This document shows positions 54,362 to 64,000 of a stretch of 64,000 bases of DNA, in pieces. A program made the translations under genes and the position numbers. The notes under the pieces are model-generated. The model saw only the letters and a list, made by a program, of their open reading frames with translations, was not told the origin of the DNA and did no database searches. Within the stretch, counting starts at the first letter, position 1. The number at the start of each line of letters is the position of its first letter. Source of the stretch: Zophobihabitans entericus (GTDB lineage Bacteria; Pseudomonadota; Gammaproteobacteria; Enterobacterales; Orbaceae); the NCBI RefSeq assembly GCF_011745665.1, contig NZ_CP050253.1:657418-721417 (forward strand). The letters are read 5' to 3'.

Positions 54362-54598
54362 ATGTCACGAGTATGCCAGGTTACAGGCAAAGGACCTTTA
54401 GTTGGAAACAACCGTTCTCATGCGATGAACGCAACTAAACGTCGTTTCCTACCAAATCTTCAATCTCACCGTTTCTGGGTTGAGAGCGAAAAACGTTTTG
54501 TAAAATTACGTGTATCTGCTAAAGGTATGCGCACGATCGATAAAAAGGGTATTGATGCAGTTTTAGCTGAACTTCGTGCCCGTGGCGAAAAATACTAA
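54362..54598 (+). CDS. rpmB: 50S ribosomal protein L28
   Basis: A 78-residue L28 protein. [17 protein letters not shown] is the diagnostic start, and the C-terminal [22 protein letters not shown] is typical. A GGAG site precedes the ATG. rpmG follows 11 bp later. Confidence 0.98.
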   Translation: MSRVCQVTGKGPLVGNNRSHAMNATKRRFLPNLQSHRFWVESEKRFVKLRVSAKGMRTIDKKGIDAVLAELRARGEKY

Positions 54599-54609
54599 GG
54601 AATTGAATC

Positions 54610-54777
54610 ATGGCTAAAGGTGTACGTGAGAAAATTAAATTAGTTTCTTCTGCTGGTACAGGTCATTTTTATACTACTAGCAAAAACAAAAGAACAATGC
54701 CTGAAAAAATGGAAATCAAAAAATACGATCCAGTTGTTCGTCAGCACGTTGTTTATAAAGAAGCTAAAATTAAATAA
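54610..54777 (+). CDS. rpmG: 50S ribosomal protein L33
   Basis: A 55-residue gene. [20 protein letters not shown] at the start and [16 protein letters not shown] at the end are characteristic of L33. It lacks the zinc-binding CxxC pairs, so it is the zinc-free (C-) form, as in E. coli. An AAGG site lies upstream and a strong terminator downstream. Confidence 0.97.
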   Translation: MAKGVREKIKLVSSAGTGHFYTTSKNKRTMPEKMEIKKYDPVVRQHVVYKEAKIK

Positions 54778-54800
54778 TTGATATTTCAATTGTTAAATTA

Positions 54801-54830
54801 AAAAAGGCGCCTTTGAGGCGCCTTTTTTTT
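54801..54830 (+). terminator. Terminator of rpmB-rpmG
   Basis: AAAAAGGCGCC pairs with GGCGCCTTTTT around TTTGA and is followed by additional T residues (54823-54830). Confidence 0.94.
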
Positions 54831-55012
54831 AATTTCAGTTTTACCATCAAATTTATATTTTCTTTCAGCTTGTAGTTATAGGTTTACAGTCTCTGTTATT
54901 AATTATAACTATAAGAAATAAATGAAGATAATAAGTATTTTCACCTTTAATAAATATCATTTCATGATAAAATAACTGATTATTAATAAATAAATAGAAT
55001 AAAGGTTTTTTA

Positions 55013-56284
55013 ATGAGTTTTCTGCGAGCTGGCAATGTTGTGGTTTTTTTATTGTTTAGCCTCCCTTTTTCATCTTTTGCTGCTATACAAGCTCGCACAG
55101 CGATGACTATTCAAGGTCATGCACCAACCTTGCAAGATATTCCAGAGAATAATCTTAGTTTTAGTGTTGATGGCGGCACGACTTTTTATAGTGATGCCCT
55201 CAATAATGTGCCGATGGTATTATCAAAAGATTTAAGATTTGATGAGTTTGTGACACAATCATTAAATGATGAAAGTTATTATGATTCCGATGGTGATGTG
55301 AAGCTTTCTACGGGATCTGTTGAATCTCTACCTGCTATTCCAACAATAACCTGGATTGATAATGCAGGTCGGACTGTTTCTCCTGCTGATTACAGCAAAG
55401 GTATTGGTTGTGCAGGATATGAAGCACCGTTTAAATTGATGATTGTTGCAGATAATGTGACAGTTAAATCAGAATATGGCGATTCGCGTGTTAATAATCT
55501 TGGCACATTGTCTAAACAGTACGAAATTAATCCATCAACGGGGATTTGTTCAGTCAAGCCAAATCAATTGATAGTTCAACCAAGTCAGCAATGGATGGGA
55601 TTTGATGGTAGTGCTTGGGTGTGGAATTCTGGTGTTGCCACTGTAGATGGTGGTGGCTATTCTGCTGATTTTGACCCTGTGGCCGGATTTAAAACAGTGC
55701 CAACAGTATCTTCTTCTACGTTCCCAACGACAGGATTTCCTAAAGCACGTTTTCAGTTAGCCATGTCAGGTGGTTCATCTTTTTATACTTTTAGTGTATT
55801 AAATGCCTCTCCAGCTGGTTCTGTCACTGTGGATAGTGCAGGCACAGTTGTACTTGAAAGTAAGCCAGCAGGAAATGTGACAATTCGCGCTGTAAGTGGC
55901 TCAAATATTCATGATTATACCTTTAAGATTAATCTTTGGGCTGTTCCGACTGGAACGTCTGCAACTTATCCAAATGCAGTGACCTTATGTGGTGCAGAAA
56001 GTAATTTATTAACTCGTGCAGAACTGACTAATTCCCCAGCTAAAACAGCACCAATGAATTGGCCATATGCCCCCAATTATATGACACGTAGCATTGGTGA
56101 AGGTCTGGCGAGTGAATGGGGATTATTGTCTTCTGTATATTATCCTGGTTCATTATGGGGTGCCCCTACATTGTGGACATCAGATTTACATAAAACAAAT
56201 TACTGGTTTTTTGTGTTCGTTGCAGACGGAAGGGTCAGTTACGCAACATCCGGATATAATGGTGGGGTAGTTTGCCGTGGATAG
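55013..56284 (+). CDS. Secreted protein, Ig-like plus lectin-like C-terminal module
   Basis: A 423-residue protein I do not recognise as a named gene. A signal peptide covers about 1-23 (VVVFLLFSLPFSSFA). A region at about 235-318 looks like a bacterial Ig-like strand pattern (SVTVDSAGTVVLESKPAGNVTIRA). The last 100 residues (LCGAESNLLTRAEL, SEWG, YWFFVFVADGRVSY, VVCRG) resemble the C-terminal adhesion module seen at the ends of intimin/invasin-like proteins. Four cysteines outside the signal could form two disulfides. There is no barrel domain or anchor. Upstream is an inverted repeat TAGTTATA/TATAACTA (54873-54880, 54904-54911). Confidence 0.7.
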   Translation: MSFLRAGNVVVFLLFSLPFSSFAAIQARTAMTIQGHAPTLQDIPENNLSFSVDGGTTFYSDALNNVPMVLSKDLRFDEFVTQSLNDESYYDSDGDVKLSTGSVESLPAIPTITWIDNAGRTVSPADYSKGIGCAGYEAPFKLMIVADNVTVKSEYGDSRVNNLGTLSKQYEINPSTGICSVKPNQLIVQPSQQWMGFDGSAWVWNSGVATVDGGGYSADFDPVAGFKTVPTVSSSTFPTTGFPKARFQLAMSGGSSFYTFSVLNASPAGSVTVDSAGTVVLESKPAGNVTIRAVSGSNIHDYTFKINLWAVPTGTSATYPNAVTLCGAESNLLTRAELTNSPAKTAPMNWPYAPNYMTRSIGEGLASEWGLLSSVYYPGSLWGAPTLWTSDLHKTNYWFFVFVADGRVSYATSGYNGGVVCRG

Positions 56285-56360
56285 TTTCTTTATTCTTTAA
56301 AGATAAATATGCTATATTGAGTAGCATACGATGAATTTTTCACCTAAGTAAGGTTTGTGA

Positions 56361-56933
56361 ATGCCCACATTACTCTATTTGCATGGTTTTGATAGTTCTC
56401 CCGGTGCTAAGAAAGCGGAATTATTGAAAACATGGATAGCAGAAAATCGTCCTGATATTGAACTTCTGATTCCTCAACTCCCTTTTTATCCTGAACAAGT
56501 TGCCCACTTTCTGGAAGAGTTAATGTTTGATCGTATCGGGGAAGAGATAGGTATTATCGGGGCTTCACTGGGTGGTTTCTATGCTACGTGGTTATCACAA
56601 TGTTTTATGCTACCTGCCGTTGTTATCAATCCTTTAGTTCACCCGGCAGAATACCTGATTGAATATCTGGATAAGCCTTATCAGTCTCGTCAGGGCGAAG
56701 TAGTCATACTGACCCATCAGCATCTGGATGATTTTCAGGTATTACAGCTACCACGTATTGAAGCGCCAGATCTCATCTGGCTTTTGGCACAAACGGGTGA
56801 TGAAGTTTTACCATATCAGCAGGCTGTTGAATACTACGCACTTTGTCGGCAAACGATCGAGTCAGGTGGCAACCATAGCTTTGCCGGATTTGAAAATTAT
56901 ATTCCTGAAGTTATTAACTTCTTAGGTTTATAG
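56361..56933 (+). CDS. yqiA: Esterase YqiA
   Basis: A 190-residue alpha/beta hydrolase of the YqiA/UPF0227 family. It has HGFDSSPGAKKAEL, the nucleophile elbow GASLGG and a late catalytic His in GGNHSFAGF. E. coli YqiA hydrolyses short acyl esters. It precedes parE, as in enterobacteria. A terminator follows, so it is not in one transcript with parE. Confidence 0.92.
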   Translation: MPTLLYLHGFDSSPGAKKAELLKTWIAENRPDIELLIPQLPFYPEQVAHFLEELMFDRIGEEIGIIGASLGGFYATWLSQCFMLPAVVINPLVHPAEYLIEYLDKPYQSRQGEVVILTHQHLDDFQVLQLPRIEAPDLIWLLAQTGDEVLPYQQAVEYYALCRQTIESGGNHSFAGFENYIPEVINFLGL

Positions 56934-56954
56934 TAATCATATTTATTCCCCGAA

Positions 56955-56990
56955 AAAAGAAAACCCACTAGCAAGCTAATGGGTTTTTTT
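56955..56990 (+). terminator. Terminator of yqiA
   Basis: AAACCCA (56961-56967) pairs with TGGGTTT (56980-56986). An inner TAGC/GCTA arm extends the stem around one C-A mismatch, and a T7 run (56984-56990) follows. Confidence 0.9.
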
Positions 56991-59308
<2,318 letters not shown>

Positions 59309-59452
59309 TTTATAACTCCTTGATTTATAAGCAGAAATTTTTAAATAAAATAATATAAATCAAGATGTTAACAAATAAACAGATTAGTATTAAAAAGAAT
59401 ATTCATTGGCCAGTTCCGACTGGTTAAAAATAGAAAATTTTGAGGAAGAAGA

Positions 59453-61696
59453 ATGAGTGAGATAACTCATGATGGTGTAGAACGTTTACCGCTACACACT
59501 TTTACCGAAGGGGCATACTTAAACTATTCCATGTACGTGATCATGGACCGTGCTTTACCTTTTTTAGGCGATGGGCTCAAACCGGTACAGCGTCGTATTG
59601 TGTATGCGATGTCAGAACTGGGTTTAAATGCGCAGGCCAAATTTAAAAAATCCGCCCGTACCGTGGGGGACGTGCTGGGTAAATATCATCCCCATGGTGA
59701 TAGTGCTTGTTATGAAGCAATGGTGCTGATGGCACAGCCTTTCTCCTATCGTTATCCACTGGTTGACGGACAAGGTAACTGGGGTGCGCCGGATGATCCT
59801 AAATCGTTTGCTGCGATGCGTTATACCGAGTCTCGCCTGTCAAAATATGCTGAATTATTGCTTGGTGAGCTTGGTCAGGGAACAGTAGATTACGTACCAA
59901 ACTTTGATGGTACTCTGCAAGAACCTAAAATGTTGCCAGCACGCCTGCCAAATATTCTGCTTAATGGTACCACTGGTATTGCGGTTGGTATGGCAACAGA
60001 TATCCCACCACACAATATTCGTGAAGTAGCACAAGCAGCTATTATGTTACTGGATAATCCCAAAGCGACTCTGCAAGACGTGATGGCTCATGTACAAGGC
60101 CCTGATTATCCGACTGCTGCTGAGATTATTACTCCACCAGCTGATATCGCTAAAATTTATGAATCTGGTCGTGGTTCAATCCGTATGCGCGCAGTATGGC
60201 GTAAAGAAGAGAGCGATATTGTTATTACCGATTTACCGCACCAAACTTCTGGCGCGAAGGTTCTGGAACAAATCGCTGCACAAATGCGGGCTAAAAAGTT
60301 GCCACTGATTGAAGACCTGCGTGATGAGTCTGATCATGAGAATCCAACCCGTTTAGTGCTTGTCCCTCGTTCAAATCGTGTTGATGCAGAGCAAGTGATG
60401 AATCATCTGTTTGCTACCACAGATTTAGAGAAAAGCTATCGTGTTAATATGAACATGATCGGTCTGGATAATAAGCCGGCGGTAAAAGGTCTGGTGACTA
60501 TTTTGACTGAGTGGCTGGAATATCGTCGTTTAACCGTCACTCGCCGTTTGAATTATCGTTTAGATAAGATCTTAAAACGTTTACATATTTTAGATGGTTT
60601 ACTGGTTGCATTTTTAAACATTGATGAAGTCATTCATATCATTCGTCACGAAGATGAACCAAAAGAAGTGCTAATGGCACGCTTTAACCTGACAGAAATT
60701 CAGGCCGAGGCAATTCTTGAATTAAAACTCCGCCATTTAGCTAAACTTGAAGAGATTAAAATTAAAGGTGAGCAGGCTGATTTAGCTAAAGAGCGCGATC
60801 AATTGCAAGCTCTGTTAGCCTCACCTAAAAAGCTAAGTACTTTGATTAAGAAAGAGCTGATTGCTGATGCTGATAAATTTGGTGACGAAAGACGTTCACC
60901 CATTGTTGAACGCTCAGAAGCTAAAGCGATCAGTGAACAGGATTTAACGCCATCAGAACCGGTGACTATTGTGTTATCGGAAATGGGCTGGGTACGTAGT
61001 GCTAAAGGGCATGATATTGATCCAACCTCATTAAGTTATAAATCTGGTGACAGTTTTAAAACTTCTGCTAAAGGTAAGAGTAATCAACCGGTAGTGTTTA
61101 TTGACTCGACCGGTCGTAGTTACGCTGTTGAGCCAAACTCTTTGCCATCAGCACGTGGTCAGGGCGAGCCGCTGACAGGTAAATTAACTCTGCCACCAGG
61201 TGCTGTTGTTGATCACGCGGTGATGTCGGCCAGTGACGATCAAAAACTCTTGATGGCATCGGATGCTGGTTATGGTTTTATTTGCCAGTTTAGTGATTTA
61301 GTGGCACGTAACCGTAATGGTAAAGCGATTATTACTTTACCTAAAAACGCCAAAGTATTACCACCGCTGGAAATTCACTCCGATGATAGCTTGTTATTAT
61401 CAATCACTTCTGCCGGACGAATGCTATTGTTCCCGGTGAAAGATTTACCGGATCTGGCAAAAGGTAAGGGTAATAAGATTATCTCTATACCAAGTGCCCA
61501 GGCAGAGAAGCGGGAAGATTATTTATCGCATATTATGTTGATTTCTCCTCAGGCATCCATCACATTACATGTAGGCAAACGTAAATTAACGTTACATGCT
61601 ATTGATTTACAAAAATTTATGGCAGAACGTGGGCGTCGTGGAACATTGCTTCCACGCGGTTTACAGCGTATTGATCAGATTGAGGTCGAGGGTTAA
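59453..61696 (+). CDS. parC: Topoisomerase IV subunit A
   Basis: ParC is the DNA-cleaving subunit of topoisomerase IV. The quinolone-determining region reads [15 protein letters not shown], so the common resistance positions carry the wild-type Ser and Glu. The catalytic tyrosine is in [13 protein letters not shown] (residue 124). The C-terminal beta-pinwheel follows. 747 residues (E. coli 752). A GAGGAAGAAG site lies upstream. Confidence 0.97.
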   Translation: MSEITHDGVERLPLHTFTEGAYLNYSMYVIMDRALPFLGDGLKPVQRRIVYAMSELGLNAQAKFKKSARTVGDVLGKYHPHGDSACYEAMVLMAQPFSYRYPLVDGQGNWGAPDDPKSFAAMRYTESRLSKYAELLLGELGQGTVDYVPNFDGTLQEPKMLPARLPNILLNGTTGIAVGMATDIPPHNIREVAQAAIMLLDNPKATLQDVMAHVQGPDYPTAAEIITPPADIAKIYESGRGSIRMRAVWRKEESDIVITDLPHQTSGAKVLEQIAAQMRAKKLPLIEDLRDESDHENPTRLVLVPRSNRVDAEQVMNHLFATTDLEKSYRVNMNMIGLDNKPAVKGLVTILTEWLEYRRLTVTRRLNYRLDKILKRLHILDGLLVAFLNIDEVIHIIRHEDEPKEVLMARFNLTEIQAEAILELKLRHLAKLEEIKIKGEQADLAKERDQLQALLASPKKLSTLIKKELIADADKFGDERRSPIVERSEAKAISEQDLTPSEPVTIVLSEMGWVRSAKGHDIDPTSLSYKSGDSFKTSAKGKSNQPVVFIDSTGRSYAVEPNSLPSARGQGEPLTGKLTLPPGAVVDHAVMSASDDQKLLMASDAGYGFICQFSDLVARNRNGKAIITLPKNAKVLPPLEIHSDDSLLLSITSAGRMLLFPVKDLPDLAKGKGNKIISIPSAQAEKREDYLSHIMLISPQASITLHVGKRKLTLHAIDLQKFMAERGRRGTLLPRGLQRIDQIEVEG

Positions 61697-61724
61697 TGAA
61701 CTTGTTTATTAAGGAAAAAGCATA

Positions 61725-62570
61725 ATGTCAGGATTATGGGGACTGATTACCGGCGCAGTGTTTATGCTGGTGTTCAAAATGGGGTTTTGGGGCTTTTTGC
61801 TCGGTTTATTTGTCGGACCGATGCTAGGTCGTTTCTTTTATGGCTTTATGGCTCAAAAGAATGCTAACCCAACGCTATTTTTAAGTGTCACCTTTGAAGT
61901 ACTCGGCCATTTAAGTAAAGCAAAAGGCGTGGTCACACAAGATGACATCAAAATTGCTAATCAGATGATGGATCAATTGCAGCTACAAGGTGCAGCCAGA
62001 AAGCTTGCTCAGGATTCATTTAACCGTGGTAAGGATACCGGCTATCCGCTGCGTGATCGTCTAAAAGAACTTTATGCGGCGTATCGCCATCAAAGCAATG
62101 TGCTGCGCGTATTTTGTGAACAGCTGATTCAGGCTGCACTCAATGACGGGAAACTGGATGATCGCGAGAAAGACATCTTATACATTGTTGCAGAAGAGTT
62201 CCATATTCCATATGCTCAGATGAGTATGTATATTCAGATGATGATGGGGAGCTATCAGTTCCATCAGCGCGGTGGTTATTCGTATCAACAACAGTATCAG
62301 CAGCAATACCAACAAAGCAGTGGTCAAAGACAAAGCTATCAGCAACCGCGTGGACCTTCGCTGGCTGATGCATATCGTGTGCTTGGTATTGATGAATCAG
62401 CAGATATTACCACGATTAAACGTGCTTATCGTAAATTGATGAATGAACACCATCCAGATAAATTAGTGTCTAAAGGATTGCCAAAAGAAATGCTGGAAGC
62501 GGCGAAGCAACGCGCTCAAGAGATTCAGGCGGCTTACGATTTAATAAAATCCCATAAAGGATTTAAATAA
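61725..62570 (+). CDS. djlA: Membrane-anchored DnaJ-like co-chaperone DjlA
   Basis: DjlA is an inner-membrane J-protein that stimulates DnaK. The N-terminal glycine-rich transmembrane segment (about 5-40, several GxxxG pairs) is the dimerising anchor. The middle TerB-like domain is followed by a Gln/Tyr-rich linker (about 183-210) and a C-terminal J domain with HPD in MNEHHPDKL. 281 residues (E. coli 271). It lies between parC and trkH in the same direction. Confidence 0.93.
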   Translation: MSGLWGLITGAVFMLVFKMGFWGFLLGLFVGPMLGRFFYGFMAQKNANPTLFLSVTFEVLGHLSKAKGVVTQDDIKIANQMMDQLQLQGAARKLAQDSFNRGKDTGYPLRDRLKELYAAYRHQSNVLRVFCEQLIQAALNDGKLDDREKDILYIVAEEFHIPYAQMSMYIQMMMGSYQFHQRGGYSYQQQYQQQYQQSSGQRQSYQQPRGPSLADAYRVLGIDESADITTIKRAYRKLMNEHHPDKLVSKGLPKEMLEAAKQRAQEIQAAYDLIKSHKGFK

Positions 62571-62595
62571 TTAACGAGTTGAGTTAAGGCTGATT

Positions 62596-64000
62596 ATGCA
62601 TGTTCGTTCAATTATCCGTATCGTCGGATTACTGATTACACTGCTCTCATTCTTTATGCTGTTGCCCGGTATTGTCGCGTTAATTTATCGTGATGGTGGC
62701 GGTGCGATCTTCATTCAGTCTTTTGTTGCTGCGTTGATTTTGGGCTGTGTACTCTGGATTCCTAATCATAATTATCGCAGTGAGCTTAATACTCGTGAAG
62801 GATTTTTGATCGTCGTCCTGTTCTGGGTGGTGCTTGGTACTATTGGTGCCTTTCCGTTCTTGTTTGATAGCCATATTAATTTAGATATCACCAATGCTTT
62901 TTTTGAGTCATTTTCTGGTTTAACTACAACCGGTGCTACGACTATCTCCGGGTTAGATAAATTACCTAAAGCCTTGTTATTTTATCGTCAGCTGCTGCAG
63001 TGGCTTGGTGGTATGGGTATCATCGTACTTGCGGTTGCAATACTACCATTACTTGGTGTCGGGGGGATGCAGCTATATAGAGCTGAAATTCCGGGCCCGC
63101 AAAAAGACAGTAAAATGCGTCCGCGTATTGCCCAGACAGCAAAAACATTGTGGTTTATTTACATGCTAATTACTGTCGTGTGTGCATGTAGTTTGTGGTT
63201 TGCCGGGATGGATTGGTTTGATGCGATTTCTCACAGCTTCTCAACTATTGCTATGGGTGGTTTCTCTACGCATGATGCAGGTCTGGCTCATTTTAATAAT
63301 CCGATTATCAATTACATCATCACTTTCTTTCTGATCTTAGCTGGCTGTAACTTTGGTTTACACTTCGTCGCATTTAAAACGTTTAATCCGGCAACTTACT
63401 GGCGAGATCAGGAGTTCCGTACCTTTATTTTTATTCTGCTGGCACTGGTAATTATCAGTACTATTGTTATCTACTGGACCAAAGCCGGGCACGTAGAAAT
63501 CTCATTTGATCAGTTGGTGTTACAGGTTGTCGCGACAGCAACGACTACCGGCTATTCTGTTGATGATATTAATAAATGGCCTGCGTTTTTACCCATCCTG
63601 CTCGTGTGTGCTTCGTTTATCGGAAGTTGCGCCGGTTCAACGGGTGGTGGACTTAAAGTAGTTCGTGTATTATTACTTTATCTGCAAGGTGTCAGAGAGC
63701 TGAAACGTTTAGTTCACCCTAATGCGATTTATAGTCTGAAACTTGGCAATAAGGTATTACCTGAGCGTATTATCGAATCTGTCTGGGGATTCTTAGTCGC
63801 TTATATGTTTGTCTTTTTAGTTAGCTTTTTTATTATTATCGCCAGTGGTATTGATGCATCAGACGCTTTTTATATCGTCGCTACATCGCTCAATAACTTA
63901 GGTCTTGGGCTTGGCAGTATTGGTGATAGTTTTGCAGGTGTGAATGATATCACTAAGTGGGTGATGATCATTGATATGTTATTTGGACGGCTGGAAATTT
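62596..64000 (+). CDS. trkH: Trk potassium uptake protein TrkH (3' end missing)
   Basis: TrkH is the potassium-conducting membrane subunit of the Trk system. The reading frame is open from ATG 62596 to the end of the window (468 codons). It includes the selectivity-filter segments SGLTTTGATT, STIAMGGFSTH, TATTTGYS and NNLGLGLG. About 15 residues should be missing beyond the window, compared with the E. coli length of 483. GAGTTAAGG lies upstream as a weak ribosome-binding site. Confidence 0.95.
   Translation, partial: MHVRSIIRIVGLLITLLSFFMLLPGIVALIYRDGGGAIFIQSFVAALILGCVLWIPNHNYRSELNTREGFLIVVLFWVVLGTIGAFPFLFDSHINLDITNAFFESFSGLTTTGATTISGLDKLPKALLFYRQLLQWLGGMGIIVLAVAILPLLGVGGMQLYRAEIPGPQKDSKMRPRIAQTAKTLWFIYMLITVVCACSLWFAGMDWFDAISHSFSTIAMGGFSTHDAGLAHFNNPIINYIITFFLILAGCNFGLHFVAFKTFNPATYWRDQEFRTFIFILLALVIISTIVIYWTKAGHVEISFDQLVLQVVATATTTGYSVDDINKWPAFLPILLVCASFIGSCAGSTGGGLKVVRVLLLYLQGVRELKRLVHPNAIYSLKLGNKVLPERIIESVWGFLVAYMFVFLVSFFIIIASGIDASDAFYIVATSLNNLGLGLGSIGDSFAGVNDITKWVMIIDMLFGRLEI

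Overview
The window is a 64 kb chromosomal segment of an AT-rich gammaproteobacterium. Almost every protein looks like its Enterobacterales or Pasteurellales counterpart, and several gene blocks keep the E. coli order: tyrS-pdxY, rodZ-ispG-hisS-yfgM-bamB-der-yfgJ, rpsU-dnaG-rpoD, hslVU, frdABCD, rpmB-rpmG and yqiA-parE. An Orbaceae-type or Pasteurellales-like host is my best guess, but no rRNA gene is present to settle it. There is no prophage, CRISPR array, tRNA gene or transposase.

Layout: 1-9.4 kb holds the end of putP, then tyrS, pdxY, a very short rodZ and the ispG-hisS-yfgM-bamB-der-yfgJ run. 9.4-15.8 kb holds adk, grpE, nadK, an SOS-boxed recN, bamE, a GFA-family gene and dusA. 15.8-21.3 kb is a five-gene archaic (Csu-type) chaperone-usher pilus operon on the minus strand. 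21.7-30.1 kb carries prfC, ptrA, uspA, pitA, yfeH and yqaB. 30.2-34.4 kb is the macromolecular synthesis operon rpsU-dnaG-rpoD. 34.6-37.4 kb has a phosphoethanolamine transferase gene and hemB.

38.1-42.9 kb is an aegA-hydN-fdhF operon for formate oxidation, with a cysteine replacing selenocysteine in FdhF. 43.4-45.3 kb is hslVU behind a sigma-32-type promoter. 45.5-49.5 kb is frdABCD plus a dsbA-like gene. 49.6-54.8 kb has slyD, ubiA, plsB, rpmB and rpmG. 55-64 kb has an unrecognised secreted protein, yqiA, parE, parC, djlA and the start of trkH. Together these are housekeeping genes (translation, envelope assembly, topology, proteostasis) with anaerobic respiration functions and one surface-attachment operon.

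The most unusual content is non-coding. A family of short palindromic repeats lies downstream of four transcription units (36.2, 37.4-38.1, 43.2 and 51.3 kb). It consists of three modules, called A, B and C here. The gene-proximal A modules sit on the side of, and in the orientation of, the gene they follow. Module C folds into a long stem-loop whose three copies show paired compensatory base changes. The 37.4-38.1 kb copy is bracketed by a 35-bp inverted repeat (34/35 matches) and encloses a TACCTAAA tandem array. Other signals read directly from sequence are a LexA box at recN, sigma-32-like promoters at grpE and hslV, and a strong hairpin between rpsU and dnaG.
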